The notes below the pieces were generated by a model. The model worked only from the letters and a program-made list of their open reading frames with translations, made no database searches and had not been told where the DNA came from. The position numbers were made by a program, and so were the translations under genes. Of a stretch of DNA of 60,000 bases, positions 49,601 through 60,000 are shown in pieces. Origin of the DNA: Membranipora membranacea (Eukaryota; Bryozoa; Gymnolaemata; Cheilostomatida; Membraniporidae); contig OU612065.1 of NCBI GenBank assembly GCA_914767715.1, positions 9,426,001 to 9,486,000 on the forward strand, in the 5' to 3' direction. How positions within the stretch are numbered: position 1 is the stretch's first letter; every line of letters starts with the position of its first letter.

Positions 49601-52600
49601 TTTTTATAACTCATAAACTGAAATTTTACAATTTGAAAAAAATGTTTTTACTATTCATGGTGCAACATCGGTTGGTTGGTTTATTCTGTCACAAACATTA
49701 GGTATGTTGCGAGATTGAGTGTTTATACTGTAACATGAGTAGGGAGTACCAAAAAGAGATATAAAAAATGAGTAAAGTAAAGTCTGACTTCTAGTGGATT
49801 AAAAAATATCTTGTAATATTAAAATCAAATTTTCTGAGGAAGGAATCTTTGCACCAGGCAGTTCTTACTTAAGGCTGCAATATTTGCCTGAGGGGAGTTT
49901 CTCAAGAAAATTGTTTAAAAAATGTTCGTCATCATGTATTATCTGCAGGGCCAGGTTCTTTGTTCGTTTTGATATGACAGAATCTAGGTCCCCAATATCA
50001 AGACCTAGCATGTCGCCCTGTTTAAAAAACTTTGAGCTTTCATAGTTAAAGCAAAGAACTGTAAGGAGCTTTCACAAAAAAACTTCACATCACCTTGTCC
50101 AGATAATATTTCACAGAGTTTCCTCCAGAGTAACAAAATAATTTAGATCATCTTTATGAAATTATTAGGCTGATATTTTATTCAATGTGAAGGTGTACTT
50201 ACCACATGGAGCAGGTTCATCAGATCCATCATCACAATCAACTCGCCCGTTACAATACATAACTCTATCAATAACCTGACTTTGATCTCGACAAACAAAA
50301 GAAGCAGCCTGACTACATGCATCTGTAAACAACAGACATGTCTTCTACTGACTAACGTTCATATAATTTGAACAGAATAAGGTCATAGCGCCATGCTATC
50401 AGTTATTACAAGGTGGGGCATGCAGCAATGTATAATTGGGTGAGAGGCTCAATATCGTTGACATCAATATACAAACTGTGTGTCTTATCAGTTGTAAAAA
50501 ATGCCATGACACAGTATAGGTAGAGAGGTGTGGGGCAGTGCACTACACTGAAGCAAGAAAGCGCATCTATCAGTATCTAACATGCAGCTCACAAAAGTAA
50601 CCCATGGCAGAAGCTAGATTGGACATCATTTTTGTAGCATGATATATTTTAATAACAATTGGTGAAAATATACACAAAATATAAGTTATTAGTGTCTTAA
50701 AAAAATAATAAAAACAGCACTTTCGGAATGTGTTGCGTATGTTATCTATCCCAAGTAAGTAATCAAACGGAAAATAGTGAGCAGCCAATATGGAATGTGA
50801 TCTAAGAATAAAGAGTAAAAATCCATTAAAAATCTATCACAATCCCGAATAAGAATGGCACCTCAATCAATAAATATGTCATCTCTAGCCCAGCGATAGA
50901 ATGTGCTATCTCGCGCTGATGTGGAACTGAGACAAAAATCTTTTTGTGTGTGAATTTGTCGGTATATATTAAATGTAAAATGAAACTCAACATCATTTTT
51001 AATTTTAGCGGTTCATGATTTGAAGTTTGGTCAGCATGCACATCTTGGCACTGAGAATTCAAAAGGGAACCAAATTGAACTTGCCTGATAGCAAATCTTT
51101 TGCGCTGGGCCATTACAAAACAATTAAATTATATACATAAATACTGAATAAATCTTCGGCACTGCTTTGTACATTCAATCTCCTAACATAAGTACATTAT
51201 AGATATACGAAAATAGGTTTGGAAGACTAAAAATTTGAAATTCGATAGACAGAAATATAAAAAAACAGAGGAAGTGTCCAATTATTTTGGATTTATAGAA
51301 GAGGAATGTTAAAACATAGAGAATAAGGTTGTACAACAGGTTATAATCATTAGAAACTGTAACAGCTATCAGCACACACAGAGCAAGATCATACAGATAC
51401 TGTGATAAAATGATATACTATCTACCTGTTGGTGTATCGGTGCCTGCGCCTATAGGTACTAAAAATAGAAAGAGGTAGAAAATTATAGACATTAATAATA
51501 GAATTGGTTAGGTGTAACTTGCCCTGATAAGAAGTATGATAGCCCCTCAATACCAGGTAGTCAAGAGAGATTCATCACCAATATTTCAGCTGACTGTGTT
51601 TGCCAATAAGTCTTAGGTAAAATCAAACATCACATAGCTTATTCATACATTCATACTGCTTACAGCCCTATATATCTACTGGTTTGATGCTACTTACAAC
51701 ATCCATCTGCTTCATCACTGCCATCATTACAGTCAGGTGTACCATCACACCACCAGGTTGGATCTATACATTGAGACTTATCGTTACAAGGGATGTGGTG
51801 CTCTGGACAGTTCTCTCCTACAAAATAGCATAATGACAGAAATGTATGGTTACAAAGGATAAAGATAGATTGAGCCCTGCAACATTTTCCAATTTGATCA
51901 CAGTGATAATATTAGTAAGTTTGTAAAGTCATCAGGACAGTCTGATGCCCTATTATAGTACATACCACATTGAGGTGCCTCATCCGAACCATCTGGGCAA
52001 TCGGGAACTCCATTGCAATACTGAAGGTTGTCGTAACATATACCCTGAGGACAGGCTGATTCATATGTACTGTTACATGCTTTAAAAAAAAAGTACACAT
52101 ATGTTATCAAATAGATGCAGATGGATGTTCATACTGGATACGCAAAGATTTTCCAACTTAAGACACTCGTTGGGAGGTGCTCATATAGTTACGCAAAATG
52201 CTCATCTTGATGAACCACTCCAACATGAAATTAAGTAGGAAGCGAGCGCTGACGCTTATGTGACATCAAAACTTACTGCATGTGATGGACATATCAGGAG
52301 TCAGGCAATGGTATAGATACTCTTCACAGATATACCACTCAGGATAACACTGTCCCTTGCCGTCAGCACATAGGATGTCGTTATCTGGGCAAGCTGTTAA
52401 ATAAGGGATAATATTTTCAATGAAAACTAGAATGAGTAAACCATCACAATTAGGTGCAACATACTCATAATAATATGATTTATATGATGTGTTTTACTTG
52501 AGGTGAATGTTGAGGAGGAACATACCACATTTATCAGCTGACTCATCAGACTGATCTCTACACTGAAATCGATCATCACACTCAATAAAGCTCTCAAAAC

Positions 52601-55600
52601 ATTCTCCTGAAGTCGGGCACTGATATTCATCTGGTCCTGAACAGTCTGAAATAAATATACATACTTCTTCCGTTCACAAACATCATAAAGTCATATAATT
52701 GTGCTGTTTTCTGGATCCTTCAAGGGGGGATGTGTCTATCAATCAATCAATCAATCGCGTGTCAGAAATTATCAATGCCCAAAATATAACTACAGTTTTT
52801 AGGTATCTCATTTATAAGAACATGTCAATTCTAATCTTTTACTTTCAGTTTAGCATCATATTACGTTTAGAATTAAATTATAAATAAAACATGTTTTCAA
52901 AGAGATGATGGTTTACTTACCACAACTACCTTCTCGTATACTGATATCATCCAGAGCAATATTTGATAAGAGTCCAGTTGAGGACATGAGAAATTCTATA
53001 TTCATAGCTGATGTCTGATCCAGAGTGATTCTGGCTCTGTGCCAAGTGAGTAGCTCCTGAGCACCTCGTATGCTGATAAGTAACTGTCTAAGACCACTAT
53101 CCTCAATACTGGTCACCTGTGAACGAAAAACAAAACATGATCAATGACAGCGACAGCGACAGTATCGCTGCGATGACATATATATTGCGGTACTAATGAG
53201 TTTTCTCATTGAACCAAAAATAAAAATGATGGAAACTCTGAATATAAAACACACTATAATTAAGCTCACTACCATGTCAGAAAATAACTCCTATTAAAGA
53301 TAAGCTCAGCAGTGTACTTACATTGAGATAACCGATGTTACTTCCGACCATGTAATAATAGAAAGATAAGCAGTGAGGAGTAGATAGCTGTACTTTAGGA
53401 GATGTGAATGTGGCTTCTGCTGGCTGATCGCTCTGGGTGTCTAAAATACACATAACGGAAATATAAAAATCCTGCAATGCTGCAATGAATGTTCTTACAA
53501 ATCTTTTTAAATGAAGTGAGGTATGATGAAAAGAAAAACAATCAAAATTTATCATAAGTACCCATAAGATTTGAAATATGTAAGCAAAAATGGAATTTTT
53601 TGTCTTTTAAACTTACCTAGAAAGTTGTAATAGCCAATGAAGTTAGCTAGAGAGTGATCATATTTGGGTCCAGTATTAGCCAAGGCAGTTGATCCAGCAT
53701 TACGACGGATCAGGTTTGTTGGTGACCTTGTCCATCCACAATACTCAGAATCACCATCAAAATTACAATCAAAAGTGTCGGCAACATCTAAGGTAAAAGA
53801 AAACCAGTTCATGTAATGGAAAAAAAGTGGTCTAATGATGGATCAATGCAGATCTTGCCAGACTCACTCAATTTTACACAAAAAAACATGTTAAGAAGAG
53901 TATGGCCTAGATACATAAACTTCACTCACCTCCACAGCTCAGTTCATCTGCACTAGAGTAACAATTTGAGATTCCGTCACAGCGTTGCGCCTGCGGGATA
54001 CATTTTTCTTCATATGGACACAAGAACATCCCGTTGCAAACTGGAAGAGAATTGACTGGGAGAATTAAATTTATCATTAAAAAATTTAACTGACTGACCA
54101 TCAACAGAGGGAAGAGGGGATGGTTGTAGAGCGGATATCATTGGCTTCGGTACGACTGACCAAGACAAGTGATCACTTTACAAATTTTAAACCAAGCAGC
54201 ATTCAAGGACAATCACTGATACACGATCTTAATTCCCATGATCAATCTTCTTTCTTTATAATAATAGTTATCTCCCTCTAATCTCCCTCTTCACATACCT
54301 GGATCACTGCACTCTCCGGCTGCCATTTTAATGTCATCTAGCTGAAGTTCTGTGGATTTGTTACCACCATGTAGAGCCTGGAAGTTTATCCTAACCAGCT
54401 GGTGTTTGATCATGCTTGATCTAAGGGTGACTCTTCCATTTTTCCAGCCTGCCTCACCTGGGGCATAACTCCACACTGTCTTAGAACCGGAGATAGCAGG
54501 TTCCTCAATCACCACTCTTAGCTCAGGATTACCATTGCCGTCTGAAGTTGGGCTGACCTGCTGATATCTAAATGTGAGACACTGCGTGGATGTGAGCTGA
54601 AAGGGGGCTGTTATATATTCAGCCCTTGTTCCTATGTCAGCGCTACTCGCGTCTGCTGTCAAGTATTTTTCTATAAAGGCAAAAAGAACAACACAATACA
54701 GTATGTATAAGATGTTTGAAATGTCAAGGAAACATCTCAGTTATTGTATAGAGCGATGTACATACCAATCACAATTGTAGTTACAATATATTGGCAACAC
54801 TATGCAGCTTCTAGTTAATTGGCTAAGCCCTTCACTGGTTTTAGATGACCAATATGAAGTAATTCTCATAGTGACAATGGGGATCAATTGAGCAGTTTGA
54901 GGTTGCATCCATCTAGTACTGTTGTAACTTAAACTCACCATTACTGTCCCATGTCCATAAGTATTGTCCACGGTTTCTGGGCGTGTAACCAGTGCTAACA
55001 CAGTTGTTATCATCAAAGTTACAGTTCACTTGCCATCCACAGGCGACTTCGTCATTGGCATCTAAACACTCAGGGTTCTTATCGCATTGCAATGAGTTGA
55101 GAAAACATTGGCCAGCATTGCATGAGAACTCTGTTTGACTATCGCAACTGGTGGGTTCTGCTGGGCAGCTTCCAGATTCTACTGAGAGGTCATCAATAGC
55201 TATGTAGTAAAAATCCTTGAGGGTAGAAAAATTGAGTATAAATTATTATCATGGTTATTTATTACCTATTTATGATAATTACTGATCATAAAGATTAGTG
55301 TTGATAACGAGTCAACCAACGATTGGAAATGTTGCAAGAGTAATAATGCCGGCTTACCAATGTTAACTAACCCAAAATATATAAATAAATTTTATTTTGC
55401 CAATCCCTGGTTATAAAAAGAGCATTAACCATGGAAGTTTGTAATATTGAAAGCAAAATTTTAATCGACAATGTTAGAAGTTAATCTTTGCTATTGATGC
55501 AATAACTTGATCCTGCAATTTTATTTTTAATTGTTATCTTTTCATTTGTTCCTGATCAAAAGCATTAATCCCATGAGTTGAGAGATGATCAGAATATAAG

Positions 55601-58600
55601 GATTACTGGGACCAGAATTCAACAATCAAACCACAACCTATACAAGCCTTGAATCATTCTTATAACCTAGCCTGCGCTAGAGGGGTCAAGATTCTGTTAA
55701 TGGGTCACCATTGTCACATTTTGGTCAATTGTGAAATTAACCAATCATGCTGTGTTAAATTTGAGCTTGTGATGTCGCACGTTCCCATTTTTAATCTTAA
55801 CCTCTCTTACGCATAAGTTGATCCATGCTTCTTACCGAGTCATCAGGCTATAGGAAAACAAGAGGTAACATGAGAAGAATCAACACTCACATAGAGTTTG
55901 GGAAGAGAATAATCACTCAATGCAGAAGTCATAGATCAGTAGTCTGTAACCAGTAACATGTCAAAGTGTGTATTCGATTAAGGGTGAAAGGTGTATTTGA
56001 TTAAAGGTGGTGTGATAGAGGAAATGGCAAACACTCAAGTGAAAGACTAAGGTAATATAAGCTAACTTACTGTGTTAGCGCCTGATGTAGCTGACAACTC
56101 TAGAGCACCTCTTACAGTAACTCTCATTCTGATCCAGTCTTTACCTTGATCACCATAACGCTGCCATAGTATGTCGTCCCCACTCTTGATTTCTAGGACC
56201 CCGACAGTGTTACCGCTCATCCTAACCCACATAGTGACACAAGATACATCATTAGAGAGAGATAGAGGCCAGGAGATGGAAGCTTTCTGCCAGCGCTCTA
56301 CTGGGTTATATAGCAGATACTCGCTATCCTCCTCGTCATCTGTCTCCTGGTGACCATTCTGGGGAAGGAGCAGGTTATCTGAGTATCCATACTGGAACTT
56401 CCAATTGGAGTCATCATTGTCCAGTTGTATCATGCCGCACCCAAAGGGCGAATTAAATGAGCAGGTTGTTTCCGATACTGCTGAACTACAGCCTGACTCA
56501 TCACTGGAGTCACCACAGTGAGCTATCCCATCACAGCGTAACTCGTCACGAATACAGCTGCTGCTATCACCACAGCGGAACTCCCCGGCCAGACAGGAGC
56601 CTGAACAAGAGCCTTCATAAGTCCTTACATCGTCAATAGCTATGTATGAAGCCTGGTTTATAAGAGCTTGAAAGTGTATTGAATAACTTCCTGCAGGCAT
56701 ATCAACTTCACCTCTGACCCATAGTCCATTTGTCCTCTCAGAGAATTGTCCAATTGTTGAACCTGAAGACTGCTGAACATATATAGCCGAGTCATAGGAA
56801 GTATAGTAGTAAAATTGCATACATTGAGCACTTGTATTTGAGCGGGAAGGTGTTTTCAGCAGTGAGCCAGATTTAGAGGTCATCATGTAGGAGCTCCTTA
56901 GGTTATCATATCCAGATGTGTGATCATAGCTTGGTCCTGTGTTCTCCAGTTCACCTGTGGAGATTGCTAATCCATTCGCTCGCTGCCAGTCAGTTGTAGT
57001 ATATCCACATTGATAGGCTGATTCAAAGTCACATGACACACTTGGTTGGCACGGTCTAGTTTCATCGGAGTTATCCCCACAGTCATCAAAACCGTCACAG
57101 AGTCTCTCCGAGTTCAGTATTGTATTACCATTATTGCAGGTAAACTCAAACTCTGTAATAATAACACAGTACATGTATTATTATATCATGATTCTGGTCT
57201 CATAATGTGAGTACACAGACAGTGACCTCATCTATCATTGAGAATTCTCCTCAGTGACTGTTTACATACAAACACAATCATGGAATATTCATACACACAA
57301 ACATGTAATATACATACCTATGATATCAGTAACCCAGTCTTTGAATGATGAAGTTTGAGTAAAGACATCATCCTTGTGATTTGCCAGTAGACATGCTGGT
57401 GGTCCGAAGCTAGTAACTCCAACCACAGTCCACCTCCTCAGCTTATCCAGACAGACCAGAGGTCCTCCTGAGTCTCCAGAACAGGATCTAATACTACCAG
57501 AACTGTAGCCTGTGTAACAAAGATAGGAGTTATATAAGTAAGAAACAAAACAATAAGTATATTAATTTCTTAGAGGTCTGAGACACTTATTAAGCAACCA
57601 ACATAATGTAGTATCATTCTGTAGAGAGAAAACCAAAGAAAGGACGAATCAGAATGCGCATTAATCTGAAGTGTTCTGTCTTTACTAACCGGCACAGGTC
57701 ATGTGATCCTGGATAAGTCCACTCCACTGCGAACTGCTGTTACATCCTTCACGAGAGGTCAACTTAAATTTAGCCTCCTGTAGCACATCGGGATCGGTAA
57801 GGGACGTGTCAATCTTACCCCAACCAGCTAAGTAACACTGCGACCTCGAACTATATGTGTCTTCGATTTCAGGCATACAGATAGGCTGAATGATGGAGGT
57901 GTAGCTTATCGGTTCCTCCACAAGTAAAAGCGCTATATCGTATCCATTAAGTGTGTTAGTGAACTTTGGATGCACTATTACTCTTGATACATTGGCCTCG
58001 ATGGAATTAACTTGTCCAGGTTGTAAATCTGTGGTTCCCAAAGCTAAACTGAATGAGGCTGGTACTCCGGCACTTTTCCTAAAAGCAAATTGTACATCAT
58101 CAGGTATGTGGGGTAAGGAAGATTTCAATTGTTCGCTTATAAATCAGTTTCATAGCTGGTTGAATCTGTAAATTTGAAGCTAACAACATAACCATACTCA
58201 CTGAACACAATGAGCAGCTGTTAGAATCCAATGAGGAGATAGGAGAGCGCCTCCACAAGTATGGCGGCCGAGAAACTTGAGATCGACAAGCCATGGCCAT
58301 CTGCCCTGAGTGGAAACTTCAGAACCACCAATGATGTATGGTGACAAGCTCGCCTGGCGACGCCCACAGGTGTCCGCTGAACAACCAATCTAAAATTAAT
58401 GAGTAAATACAGCGTTGACAACATAATTGACAGGATAAAAATGTAGCCTGCATCAGTTGTTAGAAGAAATCATTACTAATATATCACTGGACATTAATAA
58501 CTTTTTGACAACAAGTTGCCTCACCTTCATGACATTGTTTAACGGACAGTTATCCACTTTATTAAATTTGGTGATAAAACCAGACGCTGATGGGTTTGTG

Positions 58601-60000
58601 AGCTGAAGGAACTCTGTGTCTGTTGATAGCGCAGCGGTGGCTCCACTGTGGGTGGCTGACCTGCAATCAGAGAGTGCAACATTTTAGAGCAATATAGTGT
58701 CACATAAGCAAATCTCAATATAGTAGGCCTAGAATACAGAGACAAAACTCAAAACAACATAAGGATAATATTGCAGACAAATACCTGAGCTTATAGCGAT
58801 GGCTCATGGTGTAGAATGACAGAGGAACTACAATACTAGTTATAGATTAAAACCTACCCTTTATACAAATATTTGCAGATCTGATCGTTCAGAGCTAAAT
58901 CCCAGCCAGTTGAACATACAGCGAAGTTGTTACCATCTGTGTATCGCAGTTTTATGCAGTCCTCTGTAGTACACATATCTTCAATAGCTGGAACATGAAA
59001 ACATAACACAACTGTTTAACAGTATGAAAACATGTCATCTAATGTTTTGCATGGAAGAACGCAACAGGATTTGACACAAATCCAAATGTCATGTTTTAAT
59101 CAGTATTTATAACAAAATGAAGGAAGGATAAATCCCAAGTATCCTTACTCCATGTAATATGGAGTTTATTAAAATGTGAATGAACACTTACCGCAACCGT
59201 CTTCATCATAGCCATCGGCACATTGATATATACCATCACATCTGATAGAATCTCCACCATCTACACACGATTTATCTCTACACTGAAACTGTCCGGCCTC
59301 ACAAGTAGCTGTATAAAAACAAATCAGAAGTGATAAAACTGCTGTTGACGATCGAGTTAATGAAAACAGCCATGAATTGAGTATTTTTGATGATTTTAAT
59401 GTATTCAGAAGGGATACTTTGAGTGTCAATCTTACTAATGCTTACAAATGTGGTATCACACTGAAAAGATGATAACAGACGGACACATTGTATCAGAGTG
59501 TATTGTAAAAACTTACGGCAATTGTACTCATCTTCACCCATCGAGCAGTCACTATAACCATCACAGAACCACTCTTCTGGTATACAGGCTCTATCTGGAC
59601 ATTGTCTCTGTGTAGGGTCATCGCACAGGCAAAATCCTGTAACAGAGCAAACATTGTAACAATCAAAATTCAATTATATCTCCAAAACTATAGACAATAC
59701 GTCATGCAGGTACATTTATATTTTATCATCTAATGTTTTGTTACAATTAAATTGTGTCGGATTACTCAAGCACAATGATGTTTGCAAGACATCAGAAATT
59801 GATCAAACATACAATGAAAAAAAAATTGTCCTGATGCCAAACTTTTACAAGCCTGCCATAGCTTTGCGCTTGATTGGAGCCAAAAGTGACAGGCAAAAAG
59901 TGTCGTTATAGGATATTATGTTGTGCTTTGCTAACCATTCATAACAGTTATGTCATCTAGTGATGTGACGATACCATCCCCTCCGTTTTTACTAGATAGG
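45105..60000 (-). CDS. Giant mosaic MAM/LDLRa/SRCR protein with two trypsin-fold domains, 5' end missing
   Basis: I trace 32 exons from beyond 60000 down to a TAA at 45105-45107, 5,926 coding bases or about 1,975 residues, with consistent phases. Order: end of a MAM domain (59936-60000), LDLRa (59517-59636), LDLRa (59192-59308), SRCR-like (58525-58987), S1 protease (57318-58389), LDLRa-MAM-LDLRa-MAM (56071-57152 on), LDLRa-MAM-LDLRa-MAM (to 52921), a run of LDLRa, SRCR, and a second S1 protease. The plan resembles enteropeptidase and MALRD1-type proteins but with two catalytic domains. The join between the first protease (FKDWVTDII) and the next LDLRa (EFEFTCNNG) is an ordinary spliced codon, so I treat it as one gene. 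The signal peptide or signal anchor must lie outside the window. A secreted or cell-surface role is likely; the substrate is unknown. Confidence 0.85.
47014..47419 (-). other. SRCR-like module before the second protease
   Basis: Exons 47419-47238 and 47128-47014. [20 protein letters not shown] with DLGFDF, and later [16 protein letters not shown], follow the scavenger-receptor Cys-rich pattern (CxxxWxxxxAxxxCxxLG), though no full set of Cys is present. In enteropeptidase, an SRCR module also directly precedes the protease. The equivalent unit before the first protease is at 58525-58987 ([18 protein letters not shown]). Confidence 0.75.
47589..52645 (-). other. Array of ten LDLRa modules in the mosaic protein
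   Basis: Exons at 52645-52526, 52393-52277, 52079-51966, 51817-51698, 50322-50203, 49557-49444, 48740-48633, 48462-48338, 48104-48005 and 47693-47589. A linker exon of 33 bp lies at 51458-51426. Most are symmetric phase-1 exons of 105-120 bp, one module each, the classic unit for exon duplication. Each has six Cys and, in most, the calcium-binding CxDGSDE-type end ([21 protein letters not shown]). The module at 52393-52277 lacks the acidic SDE block ([13 protein letters not shown]) and probably does not bind calcium. The array is likely a ligand-binding or spacer stalk. Confidence 0.85.
52738..52756. repeat. ATCA tandem microsatellite in an intron
   Basis: About four to five ATCA units lie in an intron of the mosaic protease gene. 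No function is suggested. Confidence 0.75.
52921..57152 (-). other. Four LDLRa/MAM pairs of the mosaic protein
   Basis: Exons: 57152-56071, 55215-54939, 54670-54299, 54040-53930, 53787-53617, 53440-53322 and 53116-52921. MAM domains start with a CDF/CSF/CNF-type Cys motif (for example [23 protein letters not shown]). They end with a Asp-Asp pair and a Gly-Ser/Glu-Cys ([37 protein letters not shown]). LDLRa units have the calcium-cage acidic set ([29 protein letters not shown]). The exon at 56071-57152 is 1,082 bases and joins four modules without introns, unlike its finely split neighbours. MAM domains mediate adhesion or oligomerisation. Confidence 0.85.
57318..58389 (-). other. First S1 (trypsin-fold) protease domain of the mosaic protein
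   Basis: Three exons: 58389-58202, 58078-57690 and 57509-57318. The triad is complete: His in WILTAAHCV, Asp in GYDIALLLV, Ser in [10 protein letters not shown]. The mature N-terminus would be IIGGSEV, preceded by SLSPY, so P1 of the activation site is Tyr. At the base of the specificity pocket, counting back from the catalytic Ser, position 189 is Arg ([11 protein letters not shown]), not the Asp of trypsin. The upstream CSADTCG Cys could tie the pro-region to the catalytic domain. Activity is likely retained but specificity should not be trypsin-like. Confidence 0.88.

Noticed and set aside
45105-60000. Two separate protease genes rather than one
   Set aside because: The codon split at 57318/57152 and all downstream phases match, and no terminator, new start or signal peptide is visible between the units.
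1-60000. CRISPR arrays, operons, ribosome binding sites, tRNA or rRNA genes
   Set aside because: The window is spliced animal nuclear DNA; the clustered repeats have no spacer regularity, and no tRNA or rRNA signature was recognised by eye.

Overview
This window is nuclear DNA from an invertebrate animal. Genes are split into many short exons with GT-AG introns. The sequence is AT-rich and intergenic gaps are short. The gene set (CUEDC1, LRRC69, NDRG, cytochrome b5, THG1, and a mosaic MAM/LDLRa/SRCR/trypsin protein) is typical of animals. The compactness and the dense small inverted-repeat transposons would suit a sponge or another early-branching invertebrate, but the sequence alone does not settle the species. 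I rebuilt gene models by hand from reading frame, splice sites and intron phase.

Layout. 1-1312: 5' part of a minus-strand tRNA-His guanylyltransferase gene (THG1), running off the left edge, with an inverted-repeat element in its intron. 1740-5835: a 5'-truncated LINE with 9-bp target duplications, itself interrupted by two inverted-repeat elements. 6883-12597: a nested transposon cluster. Six copies of one ~364-bp family (five here, one at 40853-41215) and two ~65-bp mini versions carry 9-bp target duplications and often sit inside one another. A 3.64-kb element with 337-bp terminal repeats has split one copy and carries a three-exon gene fragment. 15384-21751: CUEDC1 (plus). 22866-25382: LRRC69 (minus). 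27168-30082: NDRG (minus). 31529-33189: a small one-pass membrane protein with two PPxY motifs (plus). 34064-34444: probable LINE relic. 35788-40498: tail-anchored cytochrome b5 (minus). 40808-44512: two more inverted-repeat elements with 9-10-bp target duplications. 45105 to beyond 60000: a giant minus-strand secreted or surface mosaic protease.

The mosaic protease has 32 exons in the window, encoding about 1,975 residues. It has a MAM end, two LDLRa, an SRCR-like module and a trypsin-fold domain. Further LDLRa and MAM modules and a run of about ten LDLRa follow, then an SRCR and a second trypsin-fold domain. Both protease domains keep the His/Asp/Ser triad. Both lack the trypsin Asp189 and have Tyr instead of Arg/Lys before the IVGG-type activation site.

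The most unusual content is the nested transposon cluster, whose insertion order can be read from perfect or near-perfect target duplications, and the gene-carrying 3.64-kb element inside it. The host genes look like independent housekeeping and surface genes with no shared pathway.
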